NCBI GenBank assembly: GCA_000442125.1
Contig: KE546977.1
Span: 1,426,001 to 1,490,000 of the forward strand
From: Opeltia flavorubescens
Lineage: Eukaryota > Ascomycota > Lecanoromycetes > Teloschistales > Teloschistaceae
Length of the DNA: 64,000 nt
Reading direction: 5' to 3'
Shown here piece after piece: positions 47,134 through 58,206 of the stretch; position 1 is the stretch's first letter, and every line of letters starts with the position of its first letter. The notes beneath the pieces are model-generated. The model had not been told where the DNA came from. It searched no databases and saw only the letters and a list, made by a program, of their open reading frames with translations. Both the position numbers and the translations under genes were made by a program.

Positions 47134-47571
47134 CAAACGCCAATTCTGAGTCGACTGCGCCCTGAAATCCGCCTGCAACCCGCCATGCTCGGCGCTTTCT
47201 TCATCCCCATATGCCTTTTCTGGTCCGGTTGGTCGGCTGCGCGTCCACCGGTCCACTGGATCATACTCGTTATCGGCAGCTCGTTCTTTAGCATGGGAGC
47301 ATTTCTGCTGTTCATGGCTGTGTTGGGATATCTGGGCGACGCTTACCCGAAATCCATCGCCTCTGTCTTTGCGGGGAATGATATGATTCGGAGCTCGTTT
47401 GGGGCGGCGTTTCCGCTTTTCGCAAACGCGATGTATCGGAGGTTGGGGGTTGGGTGGGCGAGTAGTTTGTTGGGGTTTTTAAGCGTGGGGTTTGTGCCGG
47501 TGCCGTTCTTGCTGTATTGGTATGGGGGGAGGTTGAGGGGTGGGAGTAGGATGGCGAGTCATCATCTATAG
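47134..47571 (+). pseudogene. 5'-truncated MFS transporter fragment
   Basis: The frame after an in-frame stop at 47131 reads RLRPEIRLQPAMLGAFFIPI, then GYLGDAYPKSIASVFAGND and FPLFANAMYRRLGVGWASSL. This is the C-terminal third of a DHA1-type (polyamine/drug) MFS transporter, where the family has PExRLxPAMLG, NYLIDAYPxYAASALAGN and FPLFxxxMYxxLGxxWASTLL. About 145 residues and four or five helices remain; the first seven or eight helices are absent upstream, where the unrelated gene ends at 46964. It is intact to its stop and may be recent, but cannot transport alone. It probably arrived by rearrangement next to the STAND-type genes. Confidence 0.7.
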
Positions 47572-48321
47572 AGATGTACTTTTAGGGTTGGTAAACTATT
47601 CACTTTCCAAGCTGCAGGTCCTTTGAAATGCATTGGGGGCATAATTAGGTTCGAGCGTACTTGAAGTGTAGATGCACAATTTCTCATGGAATTTGATATC
47701 ATGAAAGGCAATAAGTTGTACCAATTCACATAATTCAGAATTTGGAATCTCTGTATTGAAGTTGTATCATAAAGACCATTGTTGCGGAAATCACTAGATG
47801 CACTTAAGGGTTGAGACAAGACGAGTTCCTGCTTACTTCGTCTTTAGGGAAACTAGTAGTAGGGTAGGTACGCCTCGTATTCAGTGTTCTATGAGGGAAT
47901 GATATCAAGAATGTCCTGACGTTTATTCAAGAAGACGAATCTGGAGTCAAGCTGGGCAGATCGTGGTATCTTGGGGCTCGATAATGAGGTAATATTGGCA
48001 AGGGCTAGGTATGATTCAAGTGGCATGTCAGAAGAGAATGACCTATGGTAGCCGTTATGCGGAAGAGCACATGATAGATATTGCTTCGGACAATGGGAGA
48101 TGCATGTATGAGTCATCATTGAAAACATTGCATACAGAAATTTGGACCGAATCTATATTCGTCACCTTGTTTCCAACTGGAAGAATGACCGTACGATTAG
48201 TCGTATAATGCCCTCAAGATTATCATAATCTTTCAGTCTTGTGGGATATCGATACAACGACGACACATCCAGGATAACTTTAGTTGATCTAAGACCAAGG
48301 TAGCGTGTGAATCGGCGTTCA
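47572..48321. other. Intergenic region between convergent ends
   Basis: 0.75 kb between the MFS fragment and the 3' end of the NACHT gene. No supported open frame, RNA gene or repeat. Confidence 0.45.
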
Positions 48322-51300
48322 TTACGTTTCTGAACTCGATCCCTCCGAAGTGGTATTCCCATGCTGCACTCTGGCTCGCTGCGTTATTTCGTTGATTTCA
48401 TCTTCTTCCAACCACTCATTGCCTCCAATCTCCCATTCCATTTTCATCTCATCCTGAGATATTCGATCATTGGACAAGACAATGTCTAGTAAAATTGTCT
48501 TGAGCTCTTGATCAATGGCGATTGGATGAGTCCACTCGGCATCAAGAGAGGAGCCGCTTGATGCCATGGTCTCAGGGAATATACTTTTGTCCAGTCTCTC
48601 AGATTGTGAGGAGCTTATACGATAATGTTGCCTGTTACTGCCCATGACAACATACCTAAAGCGTCTGCGACACACAGCAGATTTAGAGCGCAAAAGGGAC
48701 TCAATTGGGGGGAAATCTCTCCCATGTCTGGACGGGTGGGTCATGCACATGAGTGGTGTTTCGTCTATACAGAAGCACCCGTCATATGGCCATAGAAACC
48801 CTCTCGTTGGGGGTCCTGATATATTACGGATGAAATCTGGGTCAGCCTCAAAATTCTGCCAGTAACCAATCCTTACGTTGGCATTTGCACCACCTGATAG
48901 ATATTCCTCGACCAGATCTACTCGACTTCTGGTGATCAGGTCCGCATGTATAGATTCGTTATCATCATAGAAAGAGCTGCAGATATGTAAAAAAAAAATC
49001 CCCCACTGTGAAGTACGGACCCCAACTGGTGGTTCATTCCACCAAAAGCGGCCTTCGGGAACTTGAACGGCGGAAAACAATACTCCTTCGTGCGTCTTCA
49101 AATGTGATAGAATTAATGCCAACGTTTGGAGAAGAACCAAATATGCCAGATCGGAGACGTCCTCTGGGTAGTCAGTGGTAACATCATCTAGATGGCTTAG
49201 ATGACTTAGAGTACATTGACACAACTCCGCCAGCCGCTCGTTAGAAAAGGTCTCAGCTGCCAGTCGGTTCTTGAGATAGCTCCTGCAGCCCCAATACGAG
49301 GCGAAACTCATCTCATCCTTGAGCAAGTACTGGGTCTCTCCATCTAGGTTGCACAGAGGCTGGTACTCTTGGATCTCCGAAATCCATTCCATGACGTGGG
49401 TTTGGCTGGAACCATTCTTTGTAACAGGATGAGGGGATGACAATAGGTAGTTCAAAATCTGAAAGGTCTGGGATGTGAGTTCAGCGGAACTGGGATTATA
49501 CGAGCCTTGGCCGCCAGCAGTAGCTTCAACGCATGATATAGCCAACATAGTACGTTTTACGTGCGCATATAAAACGTCAAGGGCCCTTTCAAATCGTTCA
49601 TCATCGCTTTCCTCGTCTTCCTCATTATTCCTTATGTCTTCTGCCACCATATCCTCCCGGTCCCCGTTAACATCATTTGAAGGATGTGTAGATGGGACAA
49701 GGAATAGCGAGCTGACGTTTGCCCATGCAAGAGGAATGCATCCCGCCGTCAGGCATGAGATCTTATTGAAGATACCGTTGTATTCTCCAATCAAGAACTC
49801 CACCGCAGTCCTATGAATGAAATCCACGGTCTGGAAATGCTCTATAGGACGACTGTTTGATAATTCGGCAGGCCCGTCCTCAATTTCGATTAAGTTACCG
49901 CAGCGTGCAATTATACGCTTATGTAGCTCACGGCAGAAAGCATGGAAGGATGAGCTAGCAAAATGCGCAGAATCCAGCAGTCTGACGTGCGCCCAAGATT
50001 CTTCCTCTGCAAGAACTATTCCAAGTAGAGTCATTGGTATCTGCTGTAACCTTCCCGCAATTAGGAACCGGAAAAGTTTCACAGTTTCGTCCCAGTAGAT
50101 AGGGTCCAGATCTTGAAGAATGCGTCTGTATAGGCATTGTATATTGTTTGGTGTTCTCCGAAGTCTTCTGTAGAGCTCGTCAATTGTGTCACCATTCCTT
50201 GAACCCTGGATGAGATCCTTGATCATGAGTTTCAGCCATAGAAAGACTCCTTCGGCATGCTTTATTAGTTCTCTGCCTAACAGATTGATCCTTCTACTAT
50301 TGACTAGCATGTACTTCCGTAACTTTGGCTTCAATTCCTCCTCTACAAGGATTTTGATATCCTCCTCATTTAGGTCTTGGACGCGGCACTGAGGGTTTTC
50401 CTGAAATTCTGTACGAAAGATCTGCTCTGGACGACTTGATATACATGCCTTACAAACGGGTTCTGAGCTCAGGATACGGACGATTTCCAGGAGAAAACCT
50501 TCGTCTCCTTCAAATTCGTCAAGGCCATCGATAAATGTACATAGACCAATGGTGGTGGGTTTCTTCGTGATCAAGTGTCTCAGCAAGGATAGAAGTCGCT
50601 CATCTGTCCAGGTAGGAAGTAAATCTAGGTGTGCTGCTACTCTAAAATGCGTGCTTGACGTTCCACATTGTCTGATAGCTAGCTCCATCATATCTGGCGA
50701 TTGCGAGACGATCTGGAACAGTAGTGATCGCAATAATCCCGTCGCTCCTTTTTGCAACGGCGATCCTAGATTCGAAAAGAAGAACGATACAACGATGATA
50801 TCTGAATGTCGTTCCCATTGGCTAAGGCATTCCACTGTTCGAGGCTCATTCACGATATACTTCATCAACGTTGACTTTCCAGAACCTGGTTTGCCAAATA
50901 CCCAATAAGTGCCGTTGCTAACTTCTAGCCATTCACGGAAGTTTGACCACTTCCTTTGATCTGCACTTTCTGCGGTCGGAGGATCAAAAATCCATTTAAA
51001 GGTTCCTTCAAATGCAGTCTTTATCTGGTCGTGGCGAGCTTCAATATCAGGGAAGAACAAGCTGGCTTTCAAGTTTTCGGAGGCCCTCTCCGCTTCTCTG
51101 GCGCGTTCGTGAGCGTCAAACCTCTGATCGAAGTGGTCTCGAATTTGACGACTTTGATCCGCTAGCAATTGGGCTGTTGTGGTCCGACCTTGCTCCAACT
51201 GTGATACAAGATCTCGAACACGTTGATCCAAGGACTCCATATCCTGAGATTGCCTAAGTGATCGGGTGTCCAGCCTCATCAAAAGGAGACTGTCGAATGT

Positions 51301-51833
51301 GCGCGCATGTTTTTCGAGCTTGGCTTGCTTTTCTTTTAACATTGGGCTTTTCCTCAATGAGCGAATAGCCATCGACATAGCCAGACGACGGCCGCCTCCT
51401 TGAAATTTGAGCTTCTCGATCTCGTCATGCAGATCCTTGGCAATGGCACAGCATTTCCTCGACAGATCGACGGCTTCAGGATGATGACNCGATAGTGATG
51501 TGGGCGTTTGAGTCATTGAAGCATTTACCCGGCTTGTTGCTACAGCTATAGAAATTCAGTCACTCTTCCCTGTCATTGTGAGGTTGACAAGATGATTGCA
51601 TGAATTGCACCACGAGTAGGTTGAATTCTCATGATGTCCGCAGCTCAGGGTGGCGGATGAATGATTGAATACGAAATGGACCTACCTAAAGCATCTGCAA
51701 ACTCGCCCATCTCTCGCTGCTCAGCAAGGGACCCATCCTTGTACACCTGCCGGCATGCCCCGGCAGCTCTGAAACTGAGGTCCAGCACCTGTAGGATCCC
51801 TGCAGCAAGGCTGAACGCTGATACCGGATCCAT
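48322..51833 (-). CDS. NACHT-domain STAND (NLR-like) protein
   Basis: Two exons, 51833-51686 and 51545-48322, give 1123 residues. The intron ends CTATAG and the junction is EFADAL-AVATSR. The first exon, MDPVSAFSLAAGILQVLDLS, is the usual start of fungal STAND N-terminal domains; a coiled-coil-like, charged region (about 100-210) follows. The NACHT domain begins near 225: Walker A GKPGSGKS (267-274), Walker B TFIDGLDEFEGD (386-397), then SSRP and GVFLWLKLMIKDL. The C-terminal half (about 560-1123) shows no clear WD40, ankyrin or TPR repeats; it has an acidic patch and ends in Glu/Ser-rich sequence. Members switch on by nucleotide exchange and oligomerisation and act in non-self recognition. 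An N at 51489 makes one residue unknown. Confidence 0.88.
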
Positions 51834-52379
51834 TCTCAACGACGGTCGCCAACTTTACTGAGACGGTGAGCTCAGTGCGAGCAAGGAGATTAAATATTCC
51901 CGGTTCAAGTTTATGTAGGATCAATGAGAAAGTCGACGAAGTGTTCTTCCGAGGTGAGACGGTCGTGGAAGATGGTGGGTGCCAGCCTCGTTGCCTTATA
52001 TGCAAGATTACAACATTTGGCATGAGACGCTAGACCGGATCGAGTCAATGTGTGAGCCTAGCCTTGCCCACGTATAAGTCGACCACAGCTGTTTCTCTTT
52101 CGTCTCGACCACCTTAAACTCAACGATAATAACTAAATAATTGCAGAAATGGCTTGAATTTTTGAGCAATTGTTGGATCTTTGATGGGGGCATGTCGATC
52201 ACATTGAAATGATAAATGCATCAATGAGATGGGACATCGATTGACCAAACCCTCTCTTCTTACCAATAGACTAGATTTCCAGGTCCGCTTTCCAGCGTAG
52301 GTCCTTCTCACGACTTTCGCTGATTCGCGAGCTTTGTCAATTGTGTGTACCACCTAGCATCTGCCACAGACCTAAAAAA
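51834..52379. other. Intergenic region
   Basis: About 0.55 kb between two - strand genes. It holds the NACHT promoter. Overlapping - strand frames at 51721-52023 and 52008-52353 have no features. Confidence 0.45.
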
Positions 52380-53567
52380 CTACTGTATGCTTCTCAATGT
52401 GGCAAAAAGACTATGACTATCACCTGTTCAAACCTCGCATTAGTCTCGAAAACTCATATCTCACATGAAAGATCAACAAACCTAGATCATAAGCCAATCC
52501 AGCCCTGTTGTCCCTAACGCACATAGCATCAACCGCCACCATAGCAGCCCAAATATCATACCACGCTGCTTGGTCAACAGGAACACGTGTGTTCATTGTG
52601 AAGGCACATTTTTGAGAATCTGGCTGAATGGTTAACAAAAGGGGTATTGAAGTTGTCAATTACCTGCCTCCGAGGCAGTTCATGAGAGGGAAGAGGTTTC
52701 CTACGTACAAGCGTCCACGACGGTCCTTGGCAGCACATCAGTGACTGTTGGTGCCCCAGCTAATCCAAAATTCCGTTTCTCCTTGGTGAGCGGGAGTTGT
52801 AGAGCTACGAGGATGTCGCACTCCCCTCGTTTTGGGGAGAACGGTGAAGATGGCTGAGTGCATTGAACTTTTGGAAAGTAGGTACGGACGATTATGTTGA
52901 TGTGTTGGCGATCTCCTGTGAATTATCATGTAAGGCTAATCGCGGAAATTTTGTGCATTGGTGATACGACTCATAGGTCGGAGCTTACCTAGATTTCGTA
53001 CAATACCTCCTTGATTGTTGAAATTGTAACAAGTATTTACGAGACGCCGGGCTGCGTTCTGCATGTCGATGCCACGAGCCGTGTCGATGTAATTTTCCGA
53101 GTTCGCTTCGAAGTCTATGGCGCAGAGGCCATCGCCTGACACAGAGGACGCATTATTACAATGACTGGGGCTTAGTGCTCGGGGGCGCTGATGCATCGTC
53201 GTAGATCACACAAGCTTTTTCGGGCTTCGATTTACTCACTGCTGAGTTTTCTAAAGGGTGTCCCGACATTATATCGACCCGCCAATCTGGGTCCGAAGCT
53301 CAATTTGTGCGTTGTAGCGGGGATTCTATCAACTGCATCCACGCAGCTTGCTAGGTTTAGCCCGAATCCATATTCCTCACCGTTGCAGAGGATATGTGGG
53401 CGGCCCAGCTGCTCTCCAGTGGCATTTTGCAGGAATGGTATGGAATCAGCATCTGGTGGCTGTTGAAGAGAGCTATCTTGTGCCGGAGAAATAGGTGCCA
53501 GTGCAAGAGAGGTCGTGAACGCGATGAAGTGTATCAAACTAAAAAGGCAAATGCACGAGAGAGCCAT
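52380..53567 (-). CDS. Secreted protein of unknown function
   Basis: Five exons give 287 residues: 53567-53240, 53135-52989, 52915-52709, 52619-52482, 52423-52380. All junctions keep phase and all introns are GT-AG, 58-103 bases. The N-terminus MALSCICLFSLIHFIAFTTS is a signal peptide. The mature part has regularly placed cysteines: ILCNGEEYG, LASCVDAVD, GLCAIDFEA, LVNTCYNF, KVQCTQPS, RGECDILVAL, KCAFTMN and AMCVRD. These fit four or five disulphides. The order NATGEQLGRP, YGxGLNLASCxDA, then NTCxNxxxxGGIVRNLG, is seen in many fungal secreted hypothetical proteins. No enzyme motif is recognised. The final exon is short (14 codons), so the C-terminus is the least certain part. Confidence 0.7.
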
Positions 53568-54274
53568 AAATCCGAGACAGACACCTTATCGTGTAATTTA
53601 GTAGGCTTTCTCAAGACTAATTCTGCCCGCTCCGAATCGAAGGGGATGGAACATTGACTTCTTGAGTACTGTCATACAATCGCGACAAGTCCGACCCACG
53701 CGACAATGCTGGGAGGTCAGTGCTCATACATCCACTCGTCATGGGAATCGATCGCCTGAAGGCGGTGTTGATGCGATTTCCCAACATATGCGGGCGGTAA
53801 AGGCGACCAATCGGCAAACAACACAGCTGGTACCCTCCTTGTTGACGAAAAGAGAAAATTGACGAGTCTGATTAATACTTACTTGGCGTTTCCTATGTAT
53901 AGCTTCAGGGTGGGTCCGCATAAGTTCGAGATTCTCGATAGAATCATACATCCACTCCACGCCAGGAACCGCAAGGAGTGGTCAGGTTTCGAGCATTGTG
54001 CAGTTAGGCATCGGCGGAGAACGGATTAGGTTTACAGTACTATCAGTCCTGACAATCCTCATATGATCGTCACGGTATATTTGGAGGAAATGACTTATGC
54101 ACGAAAAAGACTGCTCCGATTGCCTTTTCAAATTTGTATAAGAAAAACCCGTGGCATAAGTTTTATGCTTAGTGAGTTGGTCGTTGCCGCGTCGACCAGA
54201 CAAACATTTACATTTAAACCGGGGTCATCCCACAGCATGTCGCCCCCATGCATCAATTCGAGAACTTAACCGCA
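53568..54274. other. Divergent intergenic region
   Basis: 0.7 kb between the secreted-protein gene (-) and the F-box-like gene (+). It holds both promoters. Small frames on either strand have no features. Confidence 0.45.
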
Positions 54275-55298
54275 ATGGATTCAAAACTTGATCCTCACGT
54301 CGTCTCAACAGCAGAGACATGCATTGAAGCTCAAGTATGTACATCATCTTCACAGAAATTTTCAAGTATCGCTAACAAAATACTAAAAGCAACCTCAAAA
54401 ACGCATAACCCGAGCTCAAGCACAACTCCCCAAAACCATTTTTACAATCCCCAACACCAAGTTTGAAACCCCATCCCTAGCCAAGCCCCTAACCAAAAAC
54501 CCCCGCCCCCGATCCAAAAAGAAAATCTTCCCCTTCCTTAACCTCCCAGTTGAAATCCGCATCCAGATCTACAACCTCGCCCTCACACAGTCCTACATCC
54601 TCATCCGCACCCCCTCATCCGGAAAAGCAGCAAATCTCCTCCTCGTCAACAAGCTCATCCACTCAGAATCCTTCTCCATCTTCTACGACAACAACGTCTT
54701 TCAAGTCCTCATCAGCGGCTTGCCTTCCGATACAGAAGCGCAATTAGCGAATGTGCATTATATGCGGCAATGCTGTTTGCATCTAGACATCAATGTATAC
54801 AGCAAAGTAGGCAAGCTCTCAAAAATGGTAGATAAATTCGTCGCAGAGATATGGAGCGGAAATCTCGAGTGCCTGCTTTGCGATGTCTGGGAGTCAAATT
54901 TGAGGAGGGATTGGGGGATTTCGGCGTTGGAGAAGTTGAGTTGGGTTAGGGGGGTGTGGATGGTGGAGGTTGTGGTTAATCAGGTGGTGGAGAAGCTGGA
55001 GAAGAAGGAGAAGGGGAGGAAGGGGAAGCAGGGGAAGAAGATGAAGGAGAAGATGGAGGTAACGGAGGTGGAGGAGGTGAAGACCATTCAGGATAAATGG
55101 TGTCAGCGACTCGAGAGAGCGATGATGGGGAGGAGAAGGGAGGATGGGTGCTATGGGAGAGTTGATTTTGGGCATGTGTATCAATCGGATCTGGTGCTCG
55201 GGATTGACCTTGTAGGGGAGGATTTGGAGAAGGCGAGGAGAGAGGGAGGGTGGGTTGTCAAGGAGAACGATCTGTATGTCCTTTTTGGGAAATGCTAG
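54275..55298 (+). CDS. F-box/2EXR-like domain protein
   Basis: Two exons, 54275-54334 and 54390-55298, give 322 residues. The 55-base intron has donor GTATGT, branch GCTAAC and acceptor AAAAG. After a basic Pro-rich linker, FPFLNLPVEIRIQIYNLAL is the F-box-like start common in ascomycetes (LPxEIRxxIY). ANLLLVNKLIHSESFSIFYD, the matching R/K-x-I-x-x-E block, follows. A Lys/Glu-rich insertion (KKEKGRKGKQGKKMKEKME) splits the C-terminal part. F-box proteins recruit substrates to SCF ubiquitin ligases; many fungal LPxEIR proteins have not been shown to do so. Start 54275 is preferred; 54248 is in frame and possible. Codon use flips from C-ending to G-ending near 54890. Confidence 0.75.
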
Positions 55299-55395
55299 AC
55301 CCTTAGCTTATGGGAGCAAGTACTAGCGGTCCCACCTCTTCAAACAAATACTGCAGATAACAACGAAATACCAAGTACAAAAGCAAGATCCTCCC

Positions 55396-56012
55396 TCATT
55401 TTGTGATGCTCGCCGCGCGTTTCGAAATACTCACCCAGCTGTGGATGCTGATGAATGTGGTGGTGAACGTCGTGGGCGCCGGTGAGCTTGTCAAGACGGT
55501 GGTGACCGTTGTGAGCGGTGGTGCGAGTGTCACGGTGGTGGTGGGCGATGGTGTGACTGTCAAAGTGGTGGTAGGCAGCGGTATCACCGGCGTCAATGGC
55601 GTCGGAGTATATTGAGCCAGGAACCACGAGCCACACGGGCCGTCGGTGGCGGTCGTTGCGTAGGTGCCACATGGCATGGTACCTTCGGGGTGCTGTGCAC
55701 ATTATTAGTCTTTGCTGTGGCAAGGGTTAAAGGATGTCTACTCACGGCCGGTAGAGGGTTCAGGCCATTGGGGTGGTCGCCCTCGGGGTTCTACACATGA
55801 TGGTTAGCATAGTCCAACTACTTACTTGTCCGGTAGGGGAGGCGAACGGTTCCAGAGTAGTTCTATTGTCAGTGTCAGTATTCAGAGTTGACAAACACCA
55901 TGAATAGGACACGTACTGGCAGCGGGTTGACTTGGGGAGGACCTAGAACAGAGGCGGTGATACCGCTCACTGCGCCAGCAACGGCCACGAGAAGAGAAAG
56001 GCGAAGATACAT
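55396..56012 (-). CDS. Small secreted Thr/Pro-rich protein
   Basis: Three exons, 56012-55917, 55790-55746 and 55692-55396, give 145 residues with phase-0 introns throughout. MYLRLSLLVAVAGAVSGITA is a signal peptide. Exons 1 and 2 both end in NPLP(A), and exons 2 and 3 start NPEGDHP and HPEGTMP, so the 45-base middle exon looks like a duplicated module. A two-cysteine segment (MPCGTYATTATDGPCGSW) is followed by about 45 Thr/Pro/Val residues, likely O-glycosylated, and a hydrophobic-basic end. Intron 1 (126 bases) contains a possible small extra exon that does not keep phase, so I left it out. A cell-wall or extracellular location is likely. No family recognised. Confidence 0.6.
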
Positions 56013-57087
56013 CGTGATGAGTGGTCAGGATATCGAGGTATCGGTTATATGAGGTGTGTAAGGAGAAAAGAATGGAGGATGAAAGAAGGGGACGGACTTT
56101 TTTATAGGTTTTTACATTCTGACCTCTGGTACTACCAAAATGAATTTTTTGCGCATGATACAGCGACAACTTTGGGCCATTTATCTAGGTTGAAATAATT
56201 GATCATTAATACCGCTCTCTTGTTAGACCGACGCCCAGAGAAAAGTTTTCCATGCTTCCCAGAAACCTCATGCTAATAGGAGTTCAAATGATTTGCACCA
56301 ATAGCATTGCACGATCGTGAATCGTGATTTGGCTCCGTCCTGATAGGACAGTCCCAAAACCACGTTACGGGGCTACAGAACATATGGAAAAGGCGCTCGC
56401 AACGTTCACAGGTTGGCCCTAAAATATGATACCTTGGATCTATGTTCCCAATCGGGTCAGAACATGGGAACTATAATGAGACTTTGGCTACTCAATGTAT
56501 GGTAATGCGAATCAGTGATCCAAGCAATGTGCCTGGGTCGCGCAAAATCCATCGACTTTTATTGTGTATATGTAGAAAAATCGCTCAGAAACTTGGCTCC
56601 ATGACCTCTTATAGTATGAGTGTAGCATTTCATTAGGTACCTTTCCCATTATCTGATGTATGAATATCATGACCGAGGTTATCACTGCGAAGGGAAGTAC
56701 AGCCCATAGGAGGTAGTCGGTCAAATGCAATTGCGAAGTACTAATTGCGGACCAATATGGCATACGGATTTGAATATTCGTTAGGCATGCACAATGGAGC
56801 TTGTGGCAAAGAAGGGTTGCAAAACCGAAAGCCGTTGCCGAAGAAGAAAGCCATGTTACATGCGCATGAGATGGCTTTTCTCTCCAGCATAGAATGTGTT
56901 GGTGGGGTGGCTTACCATGGAGCACGTGATGACGCATGATGACGCGTGAAGATGGAAACACGCTTGACGTCATATTTGTAAACAAATTTCACGGGATATC
57001 CGTCGCGAGCTCCCAATGTTTGACTTCCGTATCTATTCGCTTTCACATTAACAAAACTACTAGTTACACACAGCTCAATAAATCACA
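56013..57087. other. Divergent intergenic region
   Basis: About 1.1 kb between the small secreted-protein gene (-) and the gene with duplicated terminal exons (+). A 157-codon - strand frame (56512-56985) has scattered hydrophobic residues but no domain, start context or splice partner. No repeat or RNA gene was seen. Confidence 0.45.
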
Positions 57088-58206
57088 ATGCCCAAAGCCA
57101 AAGCACTTGCCACCAAGGACGACAACGCTCGCACTTCCCCATACCCTAAATCGAAGCCTTCGAAAGAGTCCACCAGCAAATCCAACACTGACAAGGAGAA
57201 CGCCAACGCCAAACCCACAGCTAAGCCCAAACTCTCCAAAGCTGCGGCGGAGATCCAAGCCAAATACAGCGACTATCGCGACATCCCTCTCGATGAATAC
57301 AACAACGAAGTCTGCTGCTTCGACGACGCGTCTCTCGTGCGCCGCAAGCTGAACAAGCTATTGACCGACAAACAAAACATCCCCGGCACAAACAAGAAAT
57401 GGACTCAGGCGGGCATGTCCAAAGAGATGGAAGAGTTGGAGAAGAGGATGGGTGCGGTGGAATACCATAAGAACTCGAATGGGCCGAGCGCCCGAAGCCT
57501 TGGGACTTTCCTCAAGAAAAAGGGGAAGATGGGTGGAGGGGATAGCGCGGCTTATTATTGGGGATATGTCATCCTTGAGAAGTTGAGGATCTGGGAGGGT
57601 GGGAAGAAGTCCAAGGCGAGGGAGGAGGCTGAGAATGAGTGAGTTGGTTCTCTCCTTGTCTACGGGTGTTTCCATTCCTTCGTATGCGCAAATCGAGCAA
57701 GTCGATGAAGTCTTCCACTCTTCATTGTCCGAAAAAGTTCCTTATGAGATACAGATTTCCTGGTGGTCGCGTGCGCGAAGATCCCGATCATTGCTACATT
57801 CTGGCCGAAGCGGGTGATGTTCCTCCATGGGAACCAGAGGCAAGGAAACACAGACATGAGGCCATCCAAAAGCACAGAGAGATGATTGCCAAAATGCGCG
57901 TCGCTGAAAAGAATTGATTCTGCTCATTTACTTCTTGACTTTCTGTCTTCGCTATTCCCTGTATTATTAGCTGAACCATCCGGGCTACTGTTGATGGTGT
58001 TTCACGCTTTTTGTCCTATCAAACATCTTCTGACAAGTGATAGATATCCGGGAGGCATCTTCCGTGAAGATCCCGCCAATGTGTGGATTTGGGCCAAGAA
58101 GGGTGAAAATATATCCTGGGGACTCCGAGGCAGGGTCGAAGATGCAGAGCAGTCAAAAAGATTTGAAGAAGATTGCGCCAGGATCCGCGAAGGACGGGGA
58201 TTGTAA
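57088..58206 (+). CDS. Fungus-specific protein with two homologous terminal exons
   Basis: Exon 1 (57088-57638) encodes a Lys-rich disordered start and then a helical domain: YRDIPLDEYNNEVCCFDDAS, LVRRKLNKLL, SNGPSARSLGTFLKKKGKM and AYYWGYVILEKLRIWEGG. It resembles the fungal DUF7726-type domain, but that name is tentative. Donor GTGAGT at 57639 can join acceptor ATACAG at 57754 (exon 2a, 57755-57917) or GTGATAG at 58043 (exon 2b, 58044-58206). Both exons are 163 bases, enter in the same phase, restore E(F/Y)PGG, and end in their own stop. 2a reads FPGGRVREDPDHCYILAEAG, 2b YPGGIFREDPANVWIWAKKG. Either choice gives 237 residues. A nuclear, DNA-related role is possible but unsupported. Confidence 0.75.

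Noticed and set aside
55746-55916. Extra small exon within the first intron of the Thr/Pro-rich secreted protein
   Set aside because: A splice-bounded stretch with GTAAGT donor is visible, but no phase joins it to both neighbours; skipping it gives a clean phase-0 model.
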